From NCBI RefSeq assembly GCF_037042905.1, contig NC_087252.1:24717994-24781993 (forward strand): a stretch of DNA of 64,000 nucleotides, written 5' to 3'. Below the pieces are notes generated by a model. That model was not told the DNA's origin. It saw only the letters and a list, made by a program, of their open reading frames with translations, and did no database searches. This DNA comes from Lytechinus pictus. Lineage: Eukaryota > Echinodermata > Echinoidea > Temnopleuroida > Toxopneustidae. Position 1 is the first letter of the stretch, and each line of letters begins with the position of its first letter. The position numbers were made by a program, and so were the translations under genes. Shown here piece after piece: positions 12,290 to 25,900 of the stretch.

Positions 12290-14292
12290 AATGGCACAAT
12301 AGTATGAATATTCGTATGAATATTCATACCCTTCTCTATCAACAGAGGATGATTGATATAATTTTTTTTTAAACACTTCTCTCCAACACTCCTCTTCACA
12401 TCATGACTCCATATCTCTATCTCGCTCTTCTTTATTTTCCTTCTACCTATCTATTCTATCGCTCCCTCGGAGAGGACCTGAAGCCGTTGGTCCTCCGGTT
12501 GCTTGCTCACAAGCATTCATGCTTTCTTACCAATCAGGTAAAAAATCAACACCATTACCAATCTCTCTATCCCCTAGTATTCTTGATCATTTCCCCCTAG
12601 TTACTGCAGGCCATCCCAGTCAAAGCAAGAAATTTACCCACATTGTGCTGCACCCGACCCGGGTGAGGTGAGTGGGTACCCGGCCGGACTACTTCCTTGA
12701 ATACACCGATCATCGGAAGGCAGGCTAAAGCTAAAGCTATCGATCTCTCCCAACCTCTTTGTCTCTCATGAAATCTCTCTCACTTGACCCCCCTCTCTCT
12801 CTCTCTCTTTCTATCTTTTTCTACCATCATTCCTTCTTCTTTCACCAAAGACCACAAGCTTCAGTCTCTGCGGATTCCGCTGAAATCCAAGTCCAGTTCC
12901 ACCGACTTTCATAAGGGAGAAGATTGTAATGTCAGTTTTTTTAAAATGATTCCTAAATCCCTAGAATAGATTTCAATTTCTGTCTACACTCATTAATGAA
13001 TGCTGTATTATTCACCTAGTCCTAATTCCTCTTCTCAAGCTACCTCTCTCTCTCAAATCAAATAACCAATCTATCTCTACCTTAAAAATACCGTAAGTGT
13101 CGACAGGAAGAATTTAATTTCACACTATTACCCCCCCTCAAATTCATTTTTTTCCCAGAAAAAATAATCAGAATTTTTTTAAAAAGATGTACATTACTAC
13201 TAGGCAAGATGTCAGCGATTAACCTCAACACAAATTCAGCAAACACTGTACTTTTCTAGACCTCTTTAAACCCTCGATCAATCCGAGTAGTCACTGCAAC
13301 ATGACTGGACCCCACACCCATTGACCCAATAGGCATTCGCACCCCATGGACTCCTGAGTTCTGTAAAGCTTTGTAATGGTCCATCTGGTTCTAGTAGTTA
13401 ATGGGTTAACCTGTTAAATACCGAGTTCTGCGATTCCCAATGGCTTTGCGCAAGAACACCACTTTAAGTTGGCGATGGATTACTCTTGGCCTTTAAACTT
13501 GCTCAATGGGATGATTCGTTCATATAGCAATACCATTATTTGGTGTACGTCAGGGTTGTCACCTGGGACCTTATTGTGTTGGAAATGTTATTGCCCAACA
13601 CTTTGTCGTGGCGGTTCTGGGGAACGAAAAATAGGTGGCTTTCAGGATTTACACATTAAAATGATATGTTCATACAGTTCACTGTCGGTGGGAATATTAG
13701 TGCCGGTCAGAAGGGTGTGATATTTTATTGAGTGCCGTCTGGAAATTTTGGGTGCTGGAAAGTTCCGACCCGCGCCGGTGATTGTCGTTACAACACTGGT
13801 GTACATAGACATGGAGAGTGTATTGTGTAGTGTTACAGTATCTGCATTTTCAGGCTACGCTTTCCAATATCTCCTTTTGATATCGCTTGCCAACATATAG
13901 CGTTGGTACAGAAAGAGATGATATACATGATCTTACATGTACATATAAGTAAATATTTCAATGTAAGGCAGATATACATGTACATACATGTAAGTATTAT
14001 TTGATCCAGATATCACGAGTTGCTATTGTGATATAGATATTGGAGAACATCTGCTTTACTTCCCATGAAGTATGGTTCCTTATAGTTTATAATTTCATAC
14101 TCATGCATTTTTTTCATACTTTTCATGTATGCTAAATATTACTGGTGAGGGGGCTGTGCTACTTATTGATGTAGTCCAAACGGTACCATCAATTTACATG
14201 GCCTGTAAATTTAGTCTTAACCTCTTCGAGCAAACACATGAACGGCAAACATCAAAAGGCAGTGAATGTATGTGAAAGGTTCATACCAGTCA
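12290..14292. other. SINE pieces and probable 3' UTR of the PRDM9-like gene
   Basis: 12460-12545 and 12630-12735 hold SINE-type fragments, the second with the inverted CAGGTGAGG/GGGTACC block. 12770-12830 is a CT-rich simple tract. From about 13.2 kb to the stop codon at 14293 I see no repeat and no ORF of note; it is probably transcribed as 3' UTR. Confidence 0.45.
13724..13729 (-). terminator. Possible poly(A) signal, near
   Basis: AATAAA on the minus strand about 565 nt past the stop codon of the PRDM9-like gene. Such hexamers are common in A+T-rich DNA, so this is only a candidate. Confidence 0.2.
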
Positions 14293-16943
14293 TCAGAGCA
14301 AGAGCATATTTTGCGGTGGCGCTGTTTCGCTTCCAGGCAGGGAAGGATTGCCAGAGAGCTGATGTTTCTGGAGGTGCTTCTGCAGGGCACTGTTCACAAT
14401 GAACGACTTTCCGCACACGGGGCACTGGTGGGGTCGGAACTCGGTGTGGATGCGTTCGTGCATGTTCCTGGCGCTGCACTGCGAAAAGCGCTTGCTGCAG
14501 AAGCGGCAGGGGTAAGGCTGCTCGCCGATGTGCGTGCGGACGTGGATCTGCAGGTAGCGACTCTGCGTGAACGTCCTCCCGCATATGTTGCAAATGAATG
14601 GTCTGATACCATGCACTTTCTCATGATGCGCAAGTGCAGCAGTGTCATCGAAGCGCATGCTGCAGAACCTACAGGTGTACATTGGGCGCAAGGCATTGTT
14701 GGGATGGTCCGGGAGATTCTGATTATTGTAATTTGGAATGGTATCATATGGAACATTCGGACTACGCAATGGCATGTGATCTACAGGGGATAGAGGGCTG
14801 AGTTTATAGTCCCCATTCCTTACATGTATCCTCTCGTGAACATTACGAGAGCTTCCTTGGGTAAAGCGCTTGGTACAGTACCGGCACTGATATGGTTTCT
14901 CGCCCGTGTGTGTTCGTTCGTGAATCTGTAGATATCGGCCTTTGCTAAAAGCCTTCCCACAAAAGCCACAAACATGATCTCTTGGCCGCATGTGCGTCTG
15001 TTCGTGACTAACAAGCAAGGCAGCATCAGTGAAGGTTTTATTGCAATAACGACAGCTCTGGATAGCTGGATGCACTGGAAGATTAGGCATAGTGGAATTT
15101 TCACTATTTGTTTCTGAAGCCTTCTCGCCTTCCTTCTCTCCGTTGGCTCCATCTGCAACTTCTTTCTCACCACCTTCTTGTGCTTCATTGCAATTTTGTT
15201 CTGCTTCTTTTGCTGCTTTGATTCTTTCATGAATTCTCTCATGAGCATTCCTGGAACTGGTTTGACTAAAGGTCTTCCCGCAGTACTTACAGGAGTAAGG
15301 CTTCTCCCCAGTATGGATTCGGACGTGAATCTCAAGGTAGCTCCTGTGCGTGAAACGCTTGCTGCATATGTCGCAGGAAAATGGCCTCAGCACATGAGAC
15401 TGCTGGTGTTGGTGAAGTTCTGAAGAAGACGCAAAGACCTCAGGACATTGCCTACATGGGAAAACCTGCTGATGCGGCACTGGGGCGGGATGTATTGGCC
15501 GCTGAAAGAGCATAGGCGGAACACCATTTACAGCAGCCAAGCCACTGCATTCATGCCGCAGCAGGTCTCGACTTCTTTTGAAGCTCAGACCACACTTCTT
15601 GCAGTCATACATCCCCCAGTTTCCATGCTTCTGTTCATGGACATTCCGTGATGTCATCTGGTTGAATCGCTTCCCGCAAACTCTGCATGGATAGGGCTTC
15701 TCACCCGTATGCAAGCGTTCATGAACACGCAAGTATGCCTTCTGATTGAACCCTCTTCCACAAACACCACAAATATAGGGTTTCAGAGAGCTGTGCGTAA
15801 GCTCATGCTGCATCAACTGACTGGCAAAGAGGAAGCATTTGCCACAGAACCTACACTGGAATGGCTTGGAGTCACTGTGGATGCGCTTGTGGGTCCGCAG
15901 ATGACTGCCATCTCTGAACCTCATCCCACAAGTTGGCACATCGCACATGAACGGTTTGACCCTGGTGTGGGTCCGTTCATGCGTGTTCCGTGCACTCCCC
16001 TGCGTGAACGACTTGTCACAGAAGCGACAGCTATAGGGTTTCTCTCCCGTGTGGATGCGTACATGGGTTCGCAAGTACTCCTTGTGGCTGAAGCGTTTGC
16101 CGCAAAACGTGCAGACGAACGGCTTGTTGGCATCCAAGTGTGATTGGTTGTCCCCGTTCTCAGCAACTCTTGACCCCTGCATACAGGCATGGCCAAGAAG
16201 ATCTTCCTTCGTTGGAAACAGATCACCGCATAACTCACACCTCTGACCATCGACAACACTATGTGTTATCATGTGAGCATTGTAGACCAGCTCGAGAGCG
16301 AACTGCTGCCCACAAACGCCACACACATACCCTTTCCCTGCTTCCGCTGCATCTTCTGCACCACCTACACCATCTCCCCTCTCAACCTCTACACCCCTAT
16401 TCCCATCATTTGCTTCAAAATCCCTATACCTTTGCATATCAAGATCCATCATGGGCTCACCATTACTTGTGGCGTAACCACCCACACTCTCACTCTCTCC
16501 ATCTGACCTCTGACCCCTTTGGTCATAATACTCCGAACCCTGACCTGCATCCTCATAACCTTGAGAGCTCTCACTCATATGCGCCGGCTCACTGGAGTTG
16601 TCTCCTCCATTCTCATACGTCTCACCTCCCACCCCTGAACTTTGACCTGCGAGTTCTGCACTCTGATCCCCTAACTCTGAATCCTGATCCCTCTCCTCCG
16701 AACCCGGACCTCCAAACTCCGACCTTTGACCTGTAAAGGCCTCACTGTTGGCTGCTAGTTGATTGTACACCTCTGCTTCAGCCACCATAGCTGCAAGGGT
16801 CTGTCTGTCAATGCTCTTGACCACGTGATGACTGGTTGAAGAACCTCTGATTACTTTGTTGTGGGAGTAACGGAGATGGCGGGCAAGGTAGATCGCGATG
16901 GTGAACAGCCGACCGCAGAACTCACACTTGTATGTTCCAGATT
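14293..16943 (-). CDS. prdm9-like: PRDM9-like coding exon 6, post-SET finger, acidic linker and 19-finger array
   Basis: Residues 312-1194, one 2.65-kb exon after a T-rich CAG acceptor, ending in TGA. First a C2H2 finger (318-339); then about 175 residues rich in Gly, Gln, Ser, Glu with degenerate GQxSE units; then 19 fingers from 517 to 1173. Two fingers are degenerate (third ligand pair ends in Cys: HAC, HEC) and one has C-x4-C spacing. Most of the array is built of a three-finger module seen five times, with TGEKP only between modules' second and third fingers. Acidic or Pro-rich spacers of roughly 20-50 residues separate the later modules. The third finger of each module reads ...S-R-N-x-H, with Arg where the fold normally has Leu. 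Vertebrate PRDM9 arrays are near-identical tandem fingers; these are diverged. The array presumably binds DNA. Confidence 0.95.
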
Positions 16944-19900
16944 CTGAAAAAACAAGTTTGTTAAAATTGTTGAGATTTGAAGGTTTGCATGGTAGAGGAA
17001 AAAAATAAGGATTACCATACATGTATATGTCAAACATTTGTTTGAGAGCTTACCCCATTGTACTGATTCCAAATGGGGTGTTTGGACCCAGCTACAGAGC
17101 AAAGTCGTTTGAGGAATCACAAGAGTTATCTCCTGTTACCCAAGTTAGGCATGTTACGTATTATGTTTTAACCAATGGGTATTGTTTGTTTTAAAGACCC
17201 TATAACTCAACTACCCCATACATTCTGAAAGCAACAAAGACACCCATGAATCCAACTTACTTGACTCATATATAAGGCTGGCCAGTCAATAAAATTCCCC
17301 AATCCCTTCCCAAAAGCAATACATCAATCTTGAATCTGACTTACATGAATCTTACATACGGCTGGCTAACCAATCAAATAACCCAATCCTTTCCCAAAGC
17401 TGCAAAAGACACTCTTGAATATGACTTACTTGCATCATGCACAAGGCTAGCCAAGCCAATCAAATACCCCAATTCCTTCAAAAAAATTACCTGAATCATA
17501 ACTAAAGCTGGCCAGTGAATGTTACCACATCCCTTCCTTTAAGCAATAAAGACACTCTTGAATCTGACATGAGATTGGCCAGCAATTTGAACACCCCCTT
17601 ACATATACCTTCCCAAAGTTGCAAAGACACACTTCAATCCAACTTACTTGAGTCATACATAAGGCTGGTAAGTTCCGAGACAACGTCCAGCTTCTTGGCG
17701 AATTCCTCACCGTAGTAGACCAGTAGTTCCGTTCCAGGCTCGATGGGCTTGCAGGTGTGATAGTAGATCTCTCCAAGGTGCTGGAAGGCCACCAGATTCT
17801 GCTCTGCCAAGTTACGGGCGCAGTTGACAAAGCGAAGCCAGTTTCCTTTCCTCTCGTCCTTGCCATCGATGCAATGAATCACTTTGCCCTGGACGCATAT
17901 CTGAAAGTTCACAAAAGCAACATAATACTAAAGTAGAGTTTCGCTATTTGTGGGTTTTGCAATTGCTATATTCAGATAATATAAACCAGTGGGCCGCACT
18001 CTGGCATCGAAATCAGACTATGGTAAGGGGTTGAAGTTCACCTTTGGTCTGATGGTCCATTCAGAAGAAATAGGTAAATGATGACATTAACATACACATA
18101 TTCCATCATCACTTTGCATGGGTAACACTTGTACCTGACAATACCCACAAGCCGAGCGTCATCGAAATCGGAGTTTGCTTTCTTGGGTGGCCAGATTCAC
18201 CTTTTGGGGGCGAAATGGTTGACGAGAGACATCCATCCATCCAATCTAATGCAAAGTGCCTTCTAGCATGCTGGGCGGCTCACAACAACAACAAACATGC
18301 AACATCTACAAAGTGCTTTACAACTTTTAAAGCACTAAATGCTATATTCTTGGCTTTAGCATGGCTATCCTGATCAGGTTTGGAAGTCAGTTTTAACCCT
18401 TAACATGCCATGAACGCATATCTGTGCATCCAATGGAGTGCCACAAACACATTTTCGTGCAATGGTCATACAGCTACTGTTATGCCTATTGCATTTTGAG
18501 GAGCGCATTGCATGCATGAGTGATTCTATTATTCAGTTCAGCTTATGGTCAAGAGGTTTAACATTATTGTCTCAGGAGTGTCTCCCTTTTTTATAATAAA
18601 ACAATTAAATATATAGACTCTTTGACAAAAAAAATGGCACTCGCTGATTACAGTGAATGGCACATTAAGAGTTAACAATAATTTTATCAGTTATCAGTTT
18701 ATCAATCAGGTTTATGCTCAAGCATACAAGGAATTCCTTCCTATGTGGTACCCATTTACTACACCTGGGCGGAGAGTGGCAAATGTAGATAAATGCCTTG
18801 TGAGAGGACGAGAATAAGTACTGCAGAAGGATTTGAACCCTCGACTTTGCAGTTCAAAGTATCTCTACTTCTTCTCTGACCAATATCTTCTGTCTCTCAT
18901 AAGGAAAGCTGGGTTATATCGGTTACTTCTTAAAATTTCATTGGAAAACAAATATTTTAAACAATTATTCAGAAAGGTAGCTAGCTGTCTTTGGAAAAAG
19001 GGTTACTTTTCTAAAGTAAATATTGATAAAAAAGGATGTTCTAAAATCCCTTTCCATAGCTATCGGTCATTTGGCTAACAATGTGGTTTTTTCTCTCTCT
19101 CTCTGAATATGTAAAAGGAACTACATGTACCTTTCAGAACCAAACTCATTAAATATCAAAATGTACATAACATCAACTTGTAAACATGATTAATCCATCA
19201 AAATAAAGTATTGATATCTTTAAGGATTCATGTGTTTCTAGGCCCACACCCCTTCGTTGGACCACATCATTCCAAAAGGAGAAGTGTATTTCAAACCTAT
19301 CTCTCAGGCATGTAACCGGCATTGATGCAAATGATCTTTCCAGCATTTTCTCCAAAACTGCACCTCTCTTGTGCTCCTCATCCCCCATCTATTCCCCCTA
19401 TCACAATTCCTAAAATATAAAGCCCCCCTAAAAAATGTTCATATCATCAGTATTAGTCCTAGTACCCCCCCCCCCAAAAAAAAAAAAATCATTTAAACCA
19501 AAAGAGGGTTACCAATTTTTTGGGGAGGAAAAGGGACTCAGCGGGTGGATCCTGAAAAATCATCGAATTAGGTCATTTGACATTTTTTCCAGAAATATCT
19601 GTAATCAGGGGTAGTTTACAAATTCTCCCAAAATAAACCTAAAATCGTGGAGAAAATTTTGAAAGCAGTCCTTCAAAGCACAGGTCTGTGGCAAATAAAA
19701 CCTTTGATTTGCTGTGTTCTATTCCAAAAACCTGTGACAGGGGGTAAAAAAACCTAATTCATTTCCTTCCCTAAAGGGAGAGGGGGTATCTCTAAGAATC
19801 TTGAACAAGCATGCTAATGATTAACCCCCATCCCCCTCTCTTTGATGTAAGATTCAATAGACCTACCTCCCAAGCATATCCGCTCCAGTAGCCGGCATCG

Positions 19901-22900
19901 TTGCTAACGATCTCCCCGGCGTAGGGACCAAACCGCACCCCTTTGGGTATGTGCTTTTCGGCCCACACCCCTTCCCCGCACCCCTCCACTCCAGAGTGTG
20001 AGATAGAGAGGAAGTCCGGGAGCGTTAATCTGGCCCGGTTCTCGCACTCCGCAGGTACGGGTTTGTCTTCGATGACGGTGAAGGGGTGCAGCGGGCACTC
20101 CCCTTCGTAACGTTCCTTGCATTCCTCACAGTCTGAAAAAAAAAGAAGACAAGAACACATTTAAAATAGAGAATATGGATAGATAGACATGTATTTTTTT
20201 TAAAATGGAGAAATGGAAACTGGATCCCAACATTTCTGAATATTTAAAGATGATTTTGCTCAAAGGTAGCAATAAAGTGCATTCCCCATTAAGAGGATGT
20301 GGTCATCTAAAGAAAACAATAATAGCAATCTTGAAACAAGCCTGGGATAGTAAAGATTCCGATTCTCTCCTTGAAATTCAGAACGATTTGGCATCCTGTG
20401 TCTACACATCTCTTTGAAACAAGGCATTAGCTGAAATGGTACTTCTTCTAAAATTAAAAAATAAACCCTTGAAAATATACATGTAAAACAAGACTACAAA
20501 TAAAAACTAAACTGTAAAGTGCATAAATATGGTTAAGTCTTTCAGATTAATATTTAAAACAAAAAGAGGGATAAGGGAGTCCAAAAAACTTTTTCCAACA
20601 AGCAATCAAGCAACAAGTACAACAAAAAAGTAACTGATTATCATTAAAGAAAGAATAAAATATTATTTCATATACCATAACAGTGGAATTGTCTTTGATT
20701 CTGTCTTTCACGGATACACAGAACAGTAAGAAAAAAAAAGAGATTATTGAAGCAATTTAATAAAGTGATTAAAATGAGAAAGAAACAAACAAAATCTGAG
20801 AATTCTACAGTAAAAGTAATGTTTATACCCTCAGATGAAAATAAAAGCAACACAAATGTACAATAAAGCACAAAATAGTTGTGTGAAATAAACTTGTGAA
20901 GTCTTGTTAATAGTTACAAATTTGCAACAAAGAAAGGAAAAAGCCAGTCAGGAAAAATGTATGCAAGCAGCACAAATAAAAAAAGAAAAGGGTCATTAAT
21001 GTTGCAAGTCCCAAAGAGTCTTTTAATAGACTATATCAAAATTTCATCAAGTAAATATGTCAAGAGAAATAAGTTGATTTCTGAGGAATATGGAGATCAA
21101 CATTCCAGATGCACAGTTTACAGTGAATGCATCCCTAAATTACATTCACTTTTATAAAATATATAATTTCACTTCTGTTTTTATATAGCTCAGTGTCCTC
21201 ACTAAAATATTTACAATGGCAAAATTTTCCAAGCCCTTGAATTATCAGAAACTTCTGCAAGGGGTCAAGTCTATTAAAAACACATCAAGAAAATTACCCA
21301 TCATTTCTTGAGTTCTCGACACCAGGACGGCAACAGCAGCGATATGACTGGACAGAACACTAACCAGCATACAAACTAAACAATTCTCGAAAGAGCTACC
21401 AAAACGTTACCATCTCTCTCGCTGACTATACGTTCATAAATGGCTGCACATGGCTGCACTTGGCCAGCATGGGTGAGTGAAACTATAGTAGTTTGAGCAC
21501 TATTATTGTAATAAACCACAATAGGTCTGTTTACACCTCTCCGTTCATGAAAATACCTGTAAATTATATGAACTTGAAGGCCTAAAAGTGTTTCACACAT
21601 TCTCTGTCTAAACCAGATAAACTTCTAGTAGCAGAGCAGCAAAGAGAAGGGAGCTACTGAAGAAGACATGAAAGGAGCAAGAAGTGGAGGAGGGATGGGT
21701 TGAGGTAGGAGGATGCACTTAATAAAGTAAAGTGGAGGGATGGTTTTGAGGTTTATGTTAGTGCGAGGTAAATCTGGCCAACCCAGACCCTCTTTCTTTT
21801 TAGACCCTTTTATTTATTTTGGGAGCAATTTTTACAATAATTTCTTCCGAGTAGTGGATTCAAATGTGCATTGCTTTTTAAAACAAAAGATAATTTATGC
21901 AACGACATAGCAAAACACCTGGCTCATTGGATAATCCAATTAAAGTGCATAGTACATGTACGTATTTGGACTCTCCCCCACCCTTTCCAGAATATGGAGT
22001 AATAATTAATAATTCTCTCAAGCTTAGTTCATTCCCGGCGGCGGGGGGTACTTGAATTATAAGATGATACCTATGTGCTGCGCCAACTCTAAAATAGGGG
22101 CTTCCGCAACTAAATCTTGGTCTTAAAATTAGGGTCTCCGAAGCAGCTCTTGGATCAACGATTGCTAAAAATGCAATGCTCTGGAACCGACCACATCAAG
22201 AACAGGGTCTCTGGAACTCATAAGATCGTAGGCGTAATCGGTAGCGGCTATGTAATGATTCATATCGGCCGGCGCAAGCTAGCTGCAGGCGCGGGGAGCT
22301 TCGGCGGGCCGACATAAGGGCTCCACGATGATCGAGCTCGCCGCTCTGACCGGCTGAGTAGATCATGACGGGCGCTATCTGGAGCGAGTTATTACAAATT
22401 TGAGAGCCTCCAGAAGGGGGAAAAAGGCATGGCACATACGTATCATACACTTACACTGAGTACCCCCCTCCCCTGTTCATCACTAGCAAACAATATATCC
22501 TCTTACTCTAGATCAAAATAGGTCTTGTCATTAGGGTTTTTCACAATGCAAATTTCTCTAGGACTATGAGATAGGAAACAAGTGGAATGCCTCTGGCGGT
22601 CTCACCTGCATCACGCAATTCAATATAGCAGCAGTGCTGACTTTGAAAACTACTATAAAATAATTATTCACAAAAAACACCATTCATATAATGATACAAT
22701 ACTACGTTCATTGACCTTTGACCTTGATCATGTGACCTAAAACTTGTCAGTGAAACTTGATTACCCCTATATCCACAGTTTATACTATAAACTTTGAAAG
22801 TTATGACAGCAATCTTATAATTACCTCTAAAATGGCAAAAGTTCAATGACCTTAAATGACCTTTGACTTTGGTCATGTGACCTGAAACTCGGACAAAATG

Positions 22901-25900
22901 TTCAAAGATACTTGATTACTCTTTATGTCCAAGTTTCATGAATCAGATCCATAAACTTTCAAAGTTATGATGGTAATTCAACAGATACCCCCCCCCCCCC
23001 ACATGGGCAAAGTTCATTGACCTTTGATCTTGGTCATGTGACCTGAAATTTGCACAGGATGTTCAGTGATACTTGAATATGTCCATGCTTTATGAACTAG
23101 ACCAATAAACTTTCAAAGTTATGATGGTAAATTCAACAAATACCCCCAACTTGGCCAAAGTTCATTTGACCTTAAATGACTTTTGATCTTAATCATGTGA
23201 CCTGAAACTTGCACAGAATGTTCAGTGATACTTGATTACTCTTATGTCCAAGTTTCATGAATCAGATCCATAAACTTTTAAAGTTATGATGGTATCAACA
23301 GATACCCCCAATTTGGCCAAAGTTCATTGACCCTAAATGACATTTGACCTTGGTCATGTGACGTGAAACTCAAGCAGGATGTTCAGTAATACTTGATTAA
23401 CTTTATGTCCAAGTTTCAAGAACTAGGTCCATATATTTTCTAAGTTATGATGACATTTCAAAAACTTAACCTTAGGTTAAGATTTTGATGTTGATTCTCC
23501 CAACATGGTCTAAGTTCATTGACCCTAAATGACCTTTGACCTTGGTCATGTGACCTGAAACTCAGGCAGGATGTTCAGTAATACTTGATTAACCTTATGG
23601 CCAATTTTCATGAACTAGGTCCATAGACTTTCTAAGTTATGCTGTCATTTCAAAAACTTAAACTTTGGTTAAGATTTGGTGTTGATGCCTCCGCCGTCGG
23701 AAAAGCGGCGCCTATAGTCTCACTCTGCCATGCAGGCGAGACAAAAACACCATTATTAAAGTTCTCATCATTTTTATATGTACTTTGCCGGTATTTAATA
23801 ATAACGATAATATGCAACATTTATAAAGTGCTTAATAGTAATACAAATGTTTCTAAGCACTGCATACCATTAGCTTGGCTTAGCACGGCTACCCTAATCG
23901 GGTGCATTGAGCATTCAAGGAATTCCTTCCTACCGGCAGTGGCGGACTGTGACCCGGAGGAGACAAAGCATTGGAGGGGCACAGCATTGTTCACAAAGAA
24001 TACAGTGCCCCTCCAACCATTTGTCTCCTTCGGGTCATGGTCCACCACTGCCTACCGGGTACCAGGACGCTAGTGCTGTGGTGGGATTTGAACCCCGGAC
24101 CTTGTGGTTCAAAATCCGAGGACTTATCCACTGAGCCACATCACCTCTACCTCTATTTCTGCTCGGATATTGGGATATTACAAATAATTAAACTTTCACA
24201 TAGTAAATATAGTATTTCCTGATCGTGGTAGAATTCAGTATTAATATACGCAACCAGCAAATACCAGGCATTATTCATGATCGTGCGAGTGTGAGAGCAC
24301 CGAATGTCAGATACACTCTCCCCTTTCTTGGCCCCGTTCGACTTCTGTATTCCCAGATAGGAAATCACCACCCCAGTGTATGTAGAGCATGGTTATGAAA
24401 AAAAAAAATTTCATGGCTGATGTATGGTAGACTTGACTACTCCGCCATGAATGGATAAAAAGGCTATTGAATTTAAAGGTACATTTCCACCCAGGCCCTG
24501 TTTATCCAAACAGGGCATCATATTTCATCAAATGATTCTTCCATTCTTGTTTGTTGTACCATATAGAAGCCTTTGAACAAGCTATTGAATGCCATTTCTA
24601 TAGTCATAGCGTTATTGTGGCGTGGCCTGTGGGTGATGATGAGAGCATGCATTGAAAGAGTGCATGTTTTTGCCATGAACCCATGAAAACAGGGAGTTCA
24701 TGATAAATATGTATGACCCAACCTACTTCAAACACAATAGGTTGATCATGAGATATACATTGCATTGTTCGAGGGCCGGGGGGAGAAGGGGGCGGTATTA
24801 AAGCAAGAAGTTCGACCAGGGGCCCATTTCATAACACTTGTTGTAATAACTAATTTGCAATAACAGTTTAAAGCTACTGCAGTCTTTCAATCTGATTGGC
24901 TAAATTTGTTTTAGAAATTGTGTGTTTGTTATTGTAACAATTCTCTATCAAACCGAATCCAGACTACCAAACAACATCATACCATCGAGCCAAATGATAT
25001 TCTTTATCTAAGCTATTAAAAGTAACCCCTTACAAAGTCAAATTAACCATTAAATATCAAGTCCATCCCCAACAACAAGTTGCAAATAAGACAGGAATAA
25101 TCTAACAAGCAAAGCGCTAAAATTTCATCAAAGCCGGATGTAAAATTAGAAAGCAATGACATTAAAACATTTTGCTCACTAATATTTTTTTACAAAACAG
25201 TTGTATGTACAACACAAAGATGCAAATGCAAATGTGAAAATCGGTGATGCCACATACTCCATATTTCTTTTAAATCTATTGTTTGAAACTTTGAGTTTTC
25301 TTTGAATGCTTTGACAAAAAGGATACTCTTCATTGACTCGCAAAAGGTCCAACTTTGGCAATTCTAAATAAAGGGAGGAATCAAACTTCGTTTTACATCA
25401 TAGATGAAAAAAAAAAAATATTCATATGATAAAATAAAGAAGAAACAGTGAGTGGGTGACGTCTGTACTGGCCAGCATGAGTATACATGTATAATTGTTC
25501 TGTGAAAATTAGCAAAACTTAAAATGACACAATTTTTTCATCTTACATCTGAATTTTATGATATTTTCATAACAGTTGTATAAGATTGCTTTATTTTTTT
25601 CTTAATTTCAACACTTTTTTTGTTGGAGTGGACTTCCACTTAATATGTTATATTAACCAACTAGGACAATAAATTTTATAGATATTGAATTTACTTTAAC
25701 CTATTTACAAATACCAAAATCTTGTGGTTTTTCAAACTGTTTTACTGACATCCATAAAGAAATTCATCTGATAGGAAGAACTCAGTCAAATAGAACAAAT
25801 TTTCATCTTTCCACAATTTTGTTTTGAAATTTTGCTTACTCGTTTCTGCAAGCTTCTTCAGAGTATTGCCGACTCTCCGTAGATGGGGTAATATCGGCAG

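Noticed and set aside
14252-16259. Other minus-frame ORFs of 112-171 aa in the finger exon
   Set aside because: Out-of-frame translations of the same exon; their Arg/Ser/Cys-rich make-up comes from the shifted finger codons.
14266-16736. Plus-strand ORFs up to 198 aa opposite the finger exon
   Set aside because: They are antisense shadows of the finger array; no domains, and His/Leu or Arg-rich content follows from the reverse of zinc-finger codons.
22718-23545. Nuclear-receptor enhancer of DR1 sites
   Set aside because: The TGACCTTTGACC blocks are part of a tandem repeat that is copied elsewhere; no independent sign of function.
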